Source: Mytilisepta virgata
Lineage: Eukaryota; Mollusca; Bivalvia; Mytilida; Mytilidae
Direction: 5' to 3'
Assembly: GCA_028015205.1 (NCBI GenBank)
Contig: CM051514.1
Span: 2,418,001-2,482,000 of the forward strand
DNA length: 64,000 nt
A model generated the notes under the pieces. It was not told where the DNA came from. It saw only the letters and a list, made by a program, of their open reading frames with translations, and ran no database searches. The translations under genes and the position numbers were made by a program. Shown here one piece after another: positions 1-11,516 of this stretch; within the stretch, counting starts at the first letter, position 1, and every line of letters begins with the position of its first letter.

Positions 1-1500
1 TATATATGGAAACATTCTATGAAGTTTCAAGGATGTGGATGAAAAACTGTAGGAGGAGTTGATTTCACAAAATAGGTACCCTCTATTGAAGATGTCATTA
101 AAAACGACTAAGTTCCAAAGTTTGGAAAATTGGGAAATAATTCCTGAAATAATTCCATAAAGTGAGGTGCACATCTTCAATATATATAGAAACATTCTAT
201 GAAGTTTCAAGGATGTGGATGAAAAACTGTAGGAGGAGTTGATTTCACAAAATAGGTACCCTCTATTGAAGATGTCATTAAAAACGACTAAGTTCCAAAG
301 TTTGGAAAAATGGGAAATAATTCCTGAAATAATTCCATAAAGTGAGGTGCACATCTTCAATATATATAGAAACATTCTATGAAGTTTCAAGGATGTGGAT
401 GAAAAACTGTAGGAGGAGTTGATTTCACAAAATAGGTACCCTCTATTGAAGATGTCATTAAAAACGACTAAGTTCCAAAGTTTGGAAAAATGGGAAATAA
501 TTCCTGAAATAATTCCATAAAGTGAGGTGCACATCTTCAATATATATAGAAACATTCTATGAAGTTTCAAGGATGTGGATGAAAAACTGTAGGAGGAGTT
601 GATTTCACAAAATAGGTACCCTCTATTGAAGATGTCATAAAAAAACGACTAAGTTCCAAAGTTTGGAAAATTAGGAAATAATTCCTGAAATAATTCCCTA
701 AAGTGAGGTGCAAATCTTCAATATATATGGAAACATTCTATGAAGTTTCAAGGATGTGGATGAAAAACTGTAGGAGGAGTTGATTTCACAAAATAGGTAC
801 CCTCTATTGAAGATGTCATTAAAAACGACTAAGTTCCAAAGTTTGGAAAATTGGGAAATAATTCCTGAAATAATTCCATAAAGTGAGGTGCACATCTTCA
901 ATATATATAGAAACATTCTATGAAGTTTCAAGGATGTGGATGAAAAACTGTAGGAGGAGTTGATTTCACAAAATAGGTGCCCTCTATTGAAGATGTCATT
1001 AAAAACGACTAAGTTCCAAAGTTTGGAAAAATGGGAAATAATTCCTGAAATAATTCCATAAAGTGAGGTGCACATCTTCAATATATATAGAAACATTCTA
1101 TGAAGTTTCAAGGATGTGGATGAAAAACTGTAGGAGGAGTTGATTTCACAAAATAGGTGCCCTCTATTGAAGATGTCATTAAAAACGACTAAGTTCCAAA
1201 GTTTGGAAAATTAGGAAATAATTCCTGAAATAATTCCCTAAAGTGAGGTGCAAATCTTCAATATATATGGAAACATTCTATGAAGTTTCAAAGATGTGGA
1301 TGAAAAACTGTAGGAGGAGTTGATTTCACAAAATAGGTACCCTCTATTGAAGATGTAAACGACTAAGTTCCAAAGTTTGGAAAAATGGGAAATAATTCCA
1401 TAAAGTGAGGTGCACATCTTCAATATATATAGAAACATTCTATGAAGGTTCAAGGATGTGGGTGAAAAACTGTAGGAGGAGTTGATTTCACAAAATAGTA
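1..1500. repeat. 180-bp tandem array, about 8.5 units
   Basis: Units start near 1, 181, 361, 541, 722, 902, 1082 and 1262 and are over 95 percent alike by eye. One unit (1262-1420) is shortened, and the last is cut after CACAAAATAG. The array runs off the left edge. Open frames inside it are periodic artefacts. The same family recurs at 16569-17600. Confidence 0.97.
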
Positions 1501-1605
1501 CCCATTTTCCCCGCCCGCCCGCCGCTGCCGCCCGCCGCCCGCCCGCCCGACATTCACCATACTATAACCCGGATTTGCACTGTGGGCAACCCGGCCAAAA
1601 ATACT
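1501..1605. repeat. GC-rich (CCGC)n tail with hairpin closing the 180-bp array
   Basis: A CCCG/CCGC microsatellite (about 1509-1550) is followed by ACATTCACCATACTATAACC and then an inverted repeat in which CCCGGATTTGCAC faces GGGCAACCCGG. The same tail closes the second array at 17600-17705. The layout of array, microsatellite, ACCAT and hairpin resembles the 3' ends of bivalve pearl/Helentron-like non-autonomous elements. Confidence 0.8.
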
Positions 1606-2331
1606 GAAAAAAGTTAATAACATATGAACTTTCTCCCGAAACGAGCCCCCAATTTCCGTTACGCCCGAAATCACCTTTTAAATTGTAGCCAACAAAAGAC
1701 ACAAATCAATAATGAAATTTAACAAGATTTATTATATACAAGTTCACAAAAATATTACACAAAATAAAATGTCAACTTAACTGTTCAAAATCTTATGTCT
1801 TTTCTGAATCCGGAATTCTTTTCGTCACTGTTGCGGGAATCCAAATGGAATATTATATCCAAACAGTCACAATCTAGTATGATGTAAGTAAAAGTGTGTC
1901 AAGTATGATGTGTCAAACGTAAAAAAATCCAACAGCTGAGAACACAAATATGTTATTGTCTGGTCCAATACGTTCTGCTCTGAAAGTCTAACTTTCTTGT
2001 CCGTATATATACTGTAGAACGAAAACTTCTGGAATACGGTAGAAGTCTCAATTACACCAGAATTATTATGTAAGTCAAATAGAAAGTTCTAGTCATTCCA
2101 TCAGTATCTATTATTGTTCCAGTGATTTCTAAACTGCGCAGTTATAACATTATTTGGTAAACACTATAAAACAAATTAGACCAAGATAAATAATATAATA
2201 ATTACAATACCATAACATCATATCAACTGTCAGAGTGAGAATTAGATAAGACTTGATATCAACTTGATTTATTATTAATTTGGATATAATAAGAAGCAAG
2301 CCTTTGGAAAGTATTTTATTAAATCCAAACT
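1606..2331. other. AT-rich intergenic or intronic DNA with no recognised feature
   Basis: No open frame resembling a protein, no array and no clear inverted repeat was found. It may belong to the LARS2 intron following exon L. Confidence 0.5.
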
Positions 2332-3510
2332 AAACCAGAGGCTCCCAGGAGCCTGTAACACTCACCTGATAGTGCATTGCCTATTACATATAGCGACCAG
2401 TTCCCACAGGGTTAAAAGTTTGGTTGAAAGATTGGGTCAACAGACAGAATTCTGAAAGAGGACCATCTAAGGACCATTATTGCTAAGTTTGGTTCCAGCC
2501 TCTCGGTAGTTTCAGACAAGAAGATTAATAAATTTTTCATAGGATCAAAGTTTAACTATGTTCGGCTGTGGCAGCCATCTAGGTTGACAGTCCAGGTCAT
2601 CCGAGACAATTTTGAAAGAGGACAATCTAAGGACCATTGCTCAGTTGTTTCGGACAAGAGGATTATTTAATGAATTTTCCCATAGGGTCCTATGTTAAAC
2701 TTATTTCAGCTGTGGCGGCCATCTTTGTTGACATTCCGGGTCAACATACCCAATTCTGATAGAGGACCACCTATGAACCATTTCTGTCAAGTTTGGTTCC
2801 AATTGGCCAAGTGGTTTCAGACAAGAAGATTTATTCCCATAGGCTCCAATGTTAAACTATATTCGGCTGTGACAGCCATCTTGGTTGATCGTCCGGTTCA
2901 TCAGACACAATTCTTAAAGAGGACCATCTAAGGACTATTGCTGCTAACTTTGGTTGCAATTGGCTAAGTAGCTTCAGACAAGAAGATTTTTAAATGAATT
3001 TCCCATAGGGTCCTATGTTAAATTAAGTTCGGCTGTGGCATCCATCTTGATTGATCGTCCGGTTCATCAGACACAATTCTGAAAGAGGACCATCTAAGGA
3101 TTATTGTTGCTAAGTTTGGTTGCAATTGGCTCAGTAGTTTCAGACAAGACGATTTTTAAATAAATTTCCCATAGGGTCCTATGTTAAACTAAGTGTGGCT
3201 GTGGCAGCCATCTTGCTCGGAGGTCGGGGCCATCAGACACAATTTTGAAAGAGGACCACCTTATGACCATTCCACCACAGTTTGGTTCTAATTGGGCAAG
3301 TAGTTTCAGACAAGAATTTTATGTGAATTTCCCTTAGGGTCCTATGTTGAACAGTTACGCTGTGGCGGCCATCTTGGTCAGATGTCAGGTCCATCGGACA
3401 ATTTTGGAAGGGGACTACCCAAGGATCATTTCAGCAAAGTTTGGCAGAGATTGGCATAGTAGCTTCAGAGAATATTTTTAAAATTTTGACCCCCCCCCCC
3501 CCTCCCCCCC
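2332..3510 (+). repeat. Family-A tandem element (GCTCACCTG family), right-truncated at poly-C
   Basis: The left end has the family hairpin GAGGCTCCCAGGAGCCTGTA followed by ACTCACCTG. About six diverged units near 160 bp follow, each with TCCTATGTTAAA, GGCxGCCATCTTG and GTTTCAGACAAGAAGATTTT. The right end lacks the usual CAGGTGAGCT terminus and stops at a C tract (3490-3512). The 43.1-kb copy also stops at a C tract. Confidence 0.85.
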
Positions 3511-3704
3511 CCACCTTTTTTCGGAAACAATCAAAATATACCAATTTTCCTACAATATCAAACGTTGACCAATCAAATGGACAAATTTTTCATATCCCAA
3601 TGTACATGATGTTATACCAAATTATCCTAAAAGTCCTAGAATTAGTTAATACCAGTCAAACATAAAAGAATTACAGTATAAACCAATTCTGATGCACACC
3701 TTAC

Positions 3705-3758
3705 CTTGGCATATTTACAAACTTCCTCTCTAGCTTTTTCCCTTGTCAAATCAGTAAA
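3705..3758 (-). CDS. LARS2: LARS2 exon L, end of CP1 (FTDLTREKAREEV)
   Basis: The exon has 54 nt, 18 codons, phase 0 to 0, with acceptor TTTATTTCAG and donor AAG|GTAAGG. It encodes FTDLTREKAREEVCKYAK, matching human FTGMTRQDAFLALTQKA. The next block, expected to read WLISRQRYWGTPIP, is not found in bases 1-3700 on this strand, so the gene continues off the left edge. Confidence 0.88.
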
Positions 3759-4005
3759 CTGAAATAAACCATTATGGAATTTTACTCTTAATGAATATTC
3801 ATTATTTACTTGCAACCTCAATTCAATTGATGACCATGTAAGTGAAATGTCTAGTAAACACTCGTAAGATTCTGTCAATTATAAGAGCTGTGAACAAACT
3901 ATTTGCAATAAATGTGCTATAGACAGTTACATATACATGAAAGCATCTGGTCTGAAAAATTTTTTCATAAGTTCAAATGTACTTCAAATCTTTCTTTAGT
4001 TTAAA

Positions 4006-4153
4006 TTCTGACATATTCAGGTTAATTCGTGAATTCTGACACATTCAGGTTAATTCATGCATTCTGACACATTCAAGTTAATTCATGAATTCTGACACAT
4101 TGAGGTTAATTCATGAATTCTGACACATTCTGACATATTCAGGTTAATTCATG
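4006..4153. repeat. 28-bp minisatellite, about five units
   Basis: The unit reads roughly ATTCTGACACATTCAGGTTA plus ATTCATGA, with point variants and one partial unit. It lies in the intron between exons K and L. Confidence 0.85.
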
Positions 4154-4443
4154 ACTTTTTTTACTCTAAGTTGACTTTTAAGTATACCTTAGATGATTAA
4201 GATTTCAAATAAACCAATGGGTATATTGTCTGGACTGTTGAAATGCATCAACTTCTGACACAAACCAGCTTAAAATGTCCGCTGTTCCATTATAAATGTC
4301 TATACAGAAAAGTAACAAAACAAATGGTTTCTATGAACTTCCTTGTCAGATCATCTTAGACATAATATGGGCCGATAAAAATCTTTATTATGACATTCGA
4401 AAGTGATGTCTCTATACATACATAAGGACAAAATAAAAGAATA

Positions 4444-5290
4444 ATGTGTCCATGGGACACGGATGCCCCCGCTTATAAATATACAAGAGTCAATGTACTA
4501 ATTCAAACCTACTGACGTTATGAGTAATAGTCATGGAGTGCACAAAACAGCAAATTTGGCAATTTTCAATTTATGAAGGGGCATAACACAAGAACAATGA
4601 ATGTAACGCCACTCAAATTTGAAATGATCAGTGTTTGGTGGTAATAAACATTGTGTATAAGTTTCATAACATTTGGTTGAGGCAAACAGCAAAATTGGAA
4701 ATTTTTCAATGTATAAAGGGGCATAACTCAAGAATGGTAAAAGTGGGCCACCCAAATTCGAACTTGATCTGTGTTTGGTGGAAATAAGTATTTTGTATAA
4801 GTTTGTTAACATCTGGTTGAGGCAAAGTAAAGTAAGATTGTGGAAACAGCAAATTCAGCAATTTTTCTATTTATAAAGGGGCATAAGTCAAGAACAGTGA
4901 AAGTGACACCACCCAAATTTGAACTTAATCTGAGTTTTGTGGTTATAGGCATTGTGTATGAGTTTCATAACATTCAGTTGAAGCAAAGTAAAGTTATAGT
5001 GCGGAAATTGCAAATTTGGCAATTTTTCGATTTATAAAGGGACATAACTTGAGAAGGGTAAAAGTATCCCAAATTGGAACTTGATCTGTGTTTGGTGGTA
5101 ATAAGCATTGTGTATAAGTTTCATAACATTTGGTTGAGGCAAAGTAAAGTTAGAGTGCGGAAATGGCAAATTCGCAATTTTTCCATTTATAAAGGGACAT
5201 AACTCCAGATGGTGATTGTAACACCACCCACGTACAGACAGACAAGGATAAGCATTAATGCCCCCTTCGCCTAGAGGCGAGGGCATAATA
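4444..5290 (+). repeat. About 158-bp tandem element with hairpin tail, five units
   Basis: The left end holds the palindrome TGTCCATGGGACA. Units recur near 4571, 4713, 4870, 5030 and 5187 around TTATAAAGGGGCATAACTC. The right end has ACGTACAGACAGACAAGG, then a hairpin (GCCCCCTTCGCC facing GGCGAGGGC) before ATAATA. It sits 39 bp from exon K. Open frames on either strand are array artefacts. Confidence 0.88.
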
Positions 5291-5328
5291 AAAACTGCTT
5301 TTAAGATACTTGTACAATGTGTTTTTAC

Positions 5329-5432
5329 CTGACCAGAGTTTACAAGTTTCCCATCAGAATCAATTACTTCTTTGAAGTTGAAACCAAATTTCTCTGCTGT
5401 GTCACGATCACACTGGCAAATACTTGGAATCC
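5329..5432 (-). CDS. LARS2: LARS2 exon K, conserved editing-site Asp region
   Basis: The exon has 104 nt: two bases completing Gly, then 34 codons ending in phase 0. The acceptor is TTCAATCAG and the donor CAG|GTAAAA. It begins IPSICQCDRDTAEKFGFNFK, equivalent to VPGHDQRDYEFA in E. coli. The Asp of QCD aligns with the universally conserved Asp that holds the substrate amino group, while the preceding His-Asp pair is lost. It ends SDGKLVNSGQ. Confidence 0.92.
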
Positions 5433-5801
5433 CTGATTGAAAAAATTTAAACCATAACAAAGATCTGTTTAGAACAGTCTTAAAAATGAGGCTTAAAAAT
5501 TTCTGTATCCCTTTTTTTTGGGGGGGAGGGGGGGGGGGGGGTCCCCAAATAAGCATGGAAAACCCAGTGTGGCAAAGGGAACAAGTTCTACTTTAAATAA
5601 ATTCAGTATGGATTCTTTGAAAACTACTTCTAAACAATGTAAACAATATCATGTTTGGTTGTTCAAAATTCGTTAAACCAAGGGGGCATTTTCACACAGC
5701 TTATCCTACATTATCCTTTATTCAATCCAATTTCTGGTGATTTGATAATCATGACATATTTGTTGAAAATATTTTTCCCAGTGAATCAGACTATGAATTA
5801 C
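5433..5801 (-). other. LARS2 intron J-K (369 bp) with a poly-G tract
   Basis: This is the shortest intron seen. Bases 5519-5541 are a G-rich tract (GGGGGGGAGGGG and onward) on the plus strand, so the pre-mRNA carries a C tract. Nothing else was recognised. Confidence 0.8.
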
Positions 5802-5906
5802 CTAAATGTGAATCACATTTTTCATGAAAGTCTACCCTGTCTGATATAATTAGTGGTATTCTGTCTCCTGTTATAGGGTGTACACAGTGTAATGATATAG
5901 GTAGAC
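5802..5906 (-). CDS. LARS2: LARS2 exon J, CP1 beta-strand exon (HPITGDRIP)
   Basis: The exon has 105 nt: two bases completing Gly, 34 codons, then one base. The acceptor is TATTTTTCAG and the donor TTAG|GTAATT. It encodes LPISLHCVHPITGDRIPLII and then SDRV...CDSHL. This matches the family block HPLTGEEIPV (E. coli) / LTQQEVPVVI (human), followed by the strand that ends DSxxGIP. It has no initiating ATG of its own and was found by looking for the family motif. Confidence 0.9.
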
Positions 5907-7799
5907 CTGAAAAATACAGGCATAAATTATTTATCTAATATGTGAATTTTCACAATAATGACTAACTATCTTTCATACAGAGGATAGGGGAATTCCACTC
6001 GAGAGGTCACATTTTTCTGTCAGGTTCTAATTCCCTGATCCTACATCCTTCTGTATGAATGATAAATTTTCTTTCATTACAGGCTGTAAAAAATTAAATA
6101 GATTGAATATAAGAATGGCCGCCATGACAGAAAAAAATCTTGTTACAAAACGATGGATTCTGGAGAAATACTAACATCATAATCGGAAAAATCATATGCA
6201 ATTTGGTATAAGACTTGAAATTGAATTCTAATGAGAATCATGTATTAGTTTTCTTTTTATAAGCAATTTCTTTTTGAAATTTTCCATCCAAATCCAGGAT
6301 GGTTGATGTTATCTTGATATTTTAACATTATGACGACGACGAAATATACTGTGACGTTACCTTTTGTGCCACATGATGTAAGACTATAATAATTAGTCAT
6401 GGTCTAAAATGTGAAATGGGACAATTCCACCCGAGGGTTCACATTTTCCAGTCAGAAATGAGGATTGCCAAGTTTCTGATAGAAAATGTGAACCCAAGGG
6501 TGGAATTGTCCAGTCCCACATTTTTTTCCATGACTGATTATTTTTCTCACATTTCTCGGTCGAATATTTAAAGAAATGCCGCCATGAGATGAAAATGCGC
6601 TCTATTAAACTAGACAACCTAGTGCAAAATAAGTTACATATTTGAATGCATTTTGGTTTTGTACCAAAGGTACAAAACTTTAAAAAGATATCTTTTAGGT
6701 TGAGCTTCAGGGATTTCCAAATTGAAGCGATGTTAATTTCGATGTTGTCATACCATTTGTGCAAAGTTGTGTGTTTTCTGGCATTCTAGCATTGTGACGT
6801 GATGTTTTTTTGCATTGTTACGTCAAGGTAGGTCATGTGATGTGAGATGCATGAATCTCACACCGGTGTCTCACACGGAATATGACTGTCCCAAACACCT
6901 AGAAATGTGAGAAAAAGATATTCCACATGGGTGTCTTACACCAACAAACCTTGTTTTAAACTGCTCGTAATGAGAGAAAAATCAATACAATCTTTGCTTA
7001 TCATGAAAATGTCCATCTTTACCTCAGAAACAGTAACATTAATTTACTGTCCAGCCTCCTTAATTTTTATAAAATTTAGATAATACAGAAATGATTTTTT
7101 CAAAATAATTTAAATTTAGAATGACTTTTCATTCATTGGTCAAAATAAATGAAGAAAAATGTTTGTGAGCTAATTCAATAATATTTTCACACAGCAATGT
7201 AAAAACCTCATGCAAAATCTAACCAGAAACATGAATTAAGTACAATACTAATGTAATGTAAGAACTTAACATTAGGAAAAACTATCAATAAAACAAAGTA
7301 TTGAAGAGTGAGTAATATCCCTTGCAGAATTATATAACTGTAAATTAAGAAATTTTTAGGTGAATTTATTATAGCAAGTCTTCCTTAGCAGATAATATTG
7401 TGAGATTAATTAATGCGATTGATAGATTGCAACTGAAAATGACCCCAAAAAATGTACATTATAGTTCTGTGACAATGATAAGGACACATTGGGGGAAATT
7501 ATCAGAACTGATTCTAGCATTAGCCATATTTACATGTAGATTTATCATCCCACATGTAAATATGGTAAAAAACAACCAATTGATAGTTACTTTAAGTTAT
7601 TTTGTCATATTTTTAATTTAACCATCATTATTACATACTTGTTAACTTGGTATTCGACATCAGCTTGTCAAAAATTCAAAAACAACAAATCCCAAATAAA
7701 TATAGTGTTGAATGTTTGACACTATTGTTTCAGTGGCAATTGAGTGTTTATCTTGTTTTGGGACTGTTTGTAGAATGTCACATGACCAGATTTAATTAC
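5907..7799 (-). other. LARS2 intron I-J
   Basis: Apart from the inverted repeat described separately, the intron holds palindromic bits near 6840-6905 (GTGAGATGCATGAATCTCAC) and AT-rich DNA. Short open frames at 6393-6764 and 7400-7621 show no protein features and cross the repeat or have unbiased codons. Confidence 0.7.
6392..6541. repeat. Long inverted repeat (two arms of about 60 bp)
   Basis: The left arm (about 6392-6456) starts ATTAGTCATGG and contains GGACAATTCCACCC. The right arm (about 6477-6541) is its reverse complement at roughly 85 percent and ends CCATGACTGATTA. The loop is about 20 bp. The transcript in either direction would fold into one long imperfect hairpin. A related single arm lies near 5990-6030. 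Confidence 0.85.
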
Positions 7800-7827
7800 C
7801 TTCCCCAGTTCTTTCTCTGTTCTGATC
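7800..7827 (-). CDS. LARS2: LARS2 exon I, 28-nt microexon
   Basis: The acceptor tract TTATTGTTTCAG is followed by 28 nt and donor AAG|GTAATT. It reads DQNRERTGE plus one base (G). Sequence alone is weak, but phase supports it twice: exon H ends in phase 0, and exon J begins with two bases needing a one-base donor. With it, the spacing between SPQHR and the HPITGDRIP strand comes within two residues of human LARS2, as I recall that protein. The microexon contributes a charged surface loop. About 40 bp upstream its acceptor tract is duplicated imperfectly (TATTGCTTCAG). Confidence 0.75.
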
Positions 7828-7894
7828 CTGAAACAATAAAAACAAAGCATATATGTAAAGGTTTGATCCTGAAGCAATACAAACAAAGTATATA

Positions 7895-8365
7895 CAGTTG
7901 AATCTCGTTATCTCGAAATCGCTCGAGTTGAAATTTTGGTTTTGTCGAACTTTTTTCTGGTCCCAACCAGGCAATAGTATAATTTATATATTTTAATTCT
8001 TTTTATCTCAAAATTTGATGAGTCGAAATTTCGGTTGTGTCAAAGTGATATTATGTACACAGGAAATATAATTAGTGCAAATATAAACTTGTTATGTCGA
8101 ATTTATTCATTATCTGTACAGGTGAACCACCAAATTTTTACAAGTGTCAAACAATACATAGGAAATCGATAATGGGAATATATTATGTTAATTATTTTTC
8201 GATAACAATCTTGTTTAGACTTAAATGTTTTATTATGTTATTATAATTAAACAATAAATCGAATTTTGTGATAAAAATTACTTTTACATCTTTTCTTACA
8301 ATATGTGGTCGTCCTATTTATTCATACTACTTTCGTTTGAAAATTCGGATTATGTTAATAAGGCG
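7895..8365 (+). mobile_element. Probable pogo/Tigger-type MITE, one clear end
   Basis: The TA-flanked start CAGTTGAATCTCGTTATCTC is followed by TCGAAATCGCTCGAGTTGAAA, a terminal pattern common to Tigger-like elements. The matching right end is degenerate (near 8340-8370). No transposase frame was found. Confidence 0.5.
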
Positions 8366-8654
8366 TGACTTGATGAAAAAGAATTTATAAAATCAATATT
8401 GGTCAACATGAAAGGATTATCAGCTTGTGATTTCAATCAAATTGTGATTAACCCTTTAGCATTTGCACAGTTTTTGACAAAAAATCATGAACAATTAAAG
8501 GTCTATTTGTTCCAAGAACAAATAGGAAGGTCTTTCCCGGTATCTCTTTTGATTCTCTATTAAAATAACTATGGTTGCTAAGAACTTTTTCATCTTGTAA
8601 AATGTTGCTATAGTTCTTTAAATGACCTTGTATCCACCAAGTACTAACTTTACG

Positions 8655-8935
8655 ACAAACAGGATGACTTTGACTTTCCAATCATCAACTTCCCATTTTT
8701 GAGCGGCAATATTCCAGAAGCGCCGGCATATGGAGTATATATTTCACAACTCATACGTTATTCCAGAGCTTGTGACATATACATTGACCTCCTGGACAGA
8801 GCCCTGCTTCTGACAGAAAAGTTGCTTTAGACAGGGGTACGTTGCTCCTAAGCTGAAGTCATCCTTATTAAAGTTTTATGGGCGTCATCATGACTTGGTT
8901 GACAGGTATGAAAAAACCGTTTCCCAAATGAAATA
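8655..8935 (+). pseudogene. Reverse transcriptase C-terminal fragment of a bivalve retroelement
   Basis: In one frame the plus strand reads DDFDFPIINFPF, then AYGVYISQLIRYSRAC and DLLDRALLLTEKLL. It then continues with a stop and frameshifts in a segment that should read as a GRHHDLVDRY-like motif. I recognise this C-terminal signature from retroelements abundant in bivalves and amphioxus; I would guess Penelope-like. The downstream 8936-9230 segment is its 3' untranslated tail, and the same tail lies inverted at 35141-35460. Confidence 0.65.
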
Positions 8936-9179
8936 GACCTGTTCCATTGATATTATCCCTTCCGCATATCGGATTTGACATGGATAGCATGGCGGGTGTC
9001 CTGCAGGAAGCAGAGACTGCTTACTCTTCCGGAGCACCTGAGTCTACCCCCGGTTTTTTGGTGGGGTCCATGTTGTTCATATGTTTTTAGTTTTTAATTC
9101 TAGTGCATGTATTGTTTTGGTCTTGTCTTCGTTGTTCTCCAGAGTTTGTCAGTTGTTACGATTTTTCTCTCCTTCGAAT

Positions 9180-10255
9180 ATCCCTTTGGTATTTCTTGAC
9201 TTTACCTATTGACCAAATATGGTTGGTTTATGTATTGCAGTTGCTGAGAATGGATATTATCTCAAAACGTGAAACAAGTCAGTCAAAGCATGAAATAGAG
9301 GTCGAAGGTGAAGTGTCACATGTTAAAGTGGTATATACAGTGTACTAAGAACTTCTATCAACCAAATACTGAGGGTCTCGTTACAAATGTAATACAGCAG
9401 TTGCTGAGAAATAGACTAAATCATGAAAATGTGTATTAAGTCACTCAGGCATGAAATTGAGGTCAAGTTCAGCTGACAGGTGTTAGACTGGCATGTTTCC
9501 ACTAAGAACTACCTACAGACTAAATATGATGGGCCTAGGTAATACAGTTGCTGAGAAATGGACTAAATCTAAAAAATTTATCACAAGTCACCTAAGCATG
9601 AAATTGAGGTCAAAGTCCAGAGACAGATGTCACTAAGAACTATCTATTGACCAAATATGGTGGGTCTAGGTATTAAAGCTGCTGAGAAATGGACCTAATC
9701 TTGAAAATTTACAAAGTCACTCAAGCATGCAACTAAAGACAGTTGTCAGACTTGAATGTACCCACTAAGAACTATCTATAGACCAAATACGGTGGGTCTA
9801 GGTATTACAGTTGATGACAAATGGACTTAATCATGAAATTTGGATGAAAGTAACTCAACCATGAAATTGAGGTCAAGGTCCATAGACAAGTTTCAGACTG
9901 GCATGTACCCACCAAGAACTATCAATAGACCAAATACGATGGGTCTAGGTATTACAGTTTCAGAGAAATGGACTTAATCGTGAAAATGTGACACAGGTCA
10001 TTCAAGCAAGAAATTGAGGTCAAGGTCAGAAGGCATGTGTCAGAATGACATGTACCCACCAAGAACTATCTAATGACCAAATATGGTGGGACCAGGTATT
10101 CTAGTTGCTGAGAAATGGATTTTACATTTATGTTTATGAAGTCAGTTAACCATGAAAATGAGGTCAGGGTCACAAGACAAGAATACTGTGACAAAGCTAT
10201 CTGTGGACCATAAATCTTAATTGTAGGTATTATATGTGCAAAGTTATTAAAGTTT
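9180..10255 (+). repeat. About 150-bp tandem array, seven diverged units
   Basis: Units recur around GGTCTAGGTATTACAGTTGC, then TGAGAAATGGACTTAATC, TGAAATTGAGGTCAAGGTC and CACTAAGAACTATCTAT. No microsatellite or hairpin closes it. It abuts the exon-H array on the left of LARS2 exon H. Confidence 0.85.
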
Positions 10256-10269
10256 TAAAAAATTAACCA

Positions 10270-11516
10270 ATACTGCTACCTACCATCTTATATAGTGGGC
10301 CATTATATCTGTGTTGTGATAGTACAATATGGGATATACCATACAAAGCTCCAGGATGTTCTGTAAAGACTGACAATTACCTACCATCTTATATAGTGGG
10401 TCATTATATCTGTGTTGTGATAGTACAATATGGGATATACCATACAAAGCTCCAGGATGTTCTGTAAAGACTGACAATTACCTACCATCTTATATAGTGG
10501 GCCATTATATCTGTGTTGTGATAGTACAATATGGGATATACCATACAAAGCTCCAGGATGTTCTGTAAAGACTGACAATTACCTACCATCTTATATAGTG
10601 GGCCATTATATCTGTGTTGTGATAGTACAATATGGGATATACCATACAAAGCTCCAGGATGTTCTGTAAAGACTGACAATTACCTACCATCTTATATAGT
10701 GGGTCATTATATCTGTGTTGTGGTGATAGTACAATATGGGATATACCATACAAAGCTCCAGGATGTTCCTTAAAGACTGACAATTACCTACCATCTTATA
10801 TAGTGGGTCATTATATCTGTGTTGTGATAGTACAATATGGGATATACCATACAAAGCTCCAGGATGTTCTGTAAAGACTGACAATTACCTACCATCTTAT
10901 ATAGTGGGTCATTATATCTGTGTTGTGGTGATAGTACAATATGGGATATACCATACAAAGCTCCAGGATGTTCTGTAAAGACTGACAATTACCTACCATC
11001 TTATATAGTGGGTCATTATATCTGTGTTGTGGTGATAGTACAATATGGGATATACCATACAAAGCTCCAGGATGTTCTGTAAAGACTGACAATTACCTAC
11101 CATCTTATATAGTGGGCCATTATATCTGTGTTGTGGTGATAGTACAATATGGGATATACCATACAAAGCTCCAGGATGTTCTGTAAAGACTGACAATTAC
11201 CTACCATCTTATATAGTGGGTCATTATATCTGTGTTGTGGTGATAGTACAATATGGGATATACCATACAAAGCTCCAGGATGTTCCTTAAAGACTGACAA
11301 TTACCTACCATCTTATATAGTGGGTCATTATATCTTTGTTGTGGTGATAGTACAATATGGGATATACCATACAAAGCTCCAGGATGTTCTGTAAAGACTG
11401 ACAATTACCTACCATCTTATATAGTGGGTCATTATATCTGTGTTGTGGTGATAGTAAAATATGGGATATACCATACAAAGCTCCAGGATGTTCTGTAAAG
11501 ACTGACAATTACCTAC
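10270..11516 (-). repeat. Tandem array of 12 partial copies of LARS2 exon H with its splice donor
   Basis: Seen on the minus strand, each 101- or 104-bp unit holds exon sequence from GTCTTTACAGAACATCC to ATAAGATG, then the donor GTAGGT and a short spacer. Copy ends fall at 10280, 10381, 10482, 10583, 10684, 10788, 10889, 10993, 11097, 11201, 11305 and 11409, and the parent exon ends at 11517. The 101-bp form lacks one CCA codon and is concentrated at the far end. Every copy keeps the exon frame internally, but unit length is not divisible by three: reading through the first donor meets a stop (TGG TAG) formed at the second donor. The first 12 codons of exon H and its acceptor are not repeated. 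No unit can splice in phase after exon G. Confidence 0.95.

Noticed and set aside
698..1453. Open frames of 71-137 codons in the 180-bp array
   Set aside because: 180 is divisible by three, so any open frame repeats without stops. The peptides simply repeat with the DNA, with no independent coding sign.
8448..8681. A 77-codon minus-strand gene
   Set aside because: The plus strand here leads into the reverse transcriptase fragment at 8655. The minus frame looks like its antisense shadow or unrelated decayed DNA.
10280..11508. Twelve small genes of 65-67 codons each
   Set aside because: They are the exon-H satellite units read through one junction. Starts are internal Met codons of the shifted frame, and stops are created by the donor.
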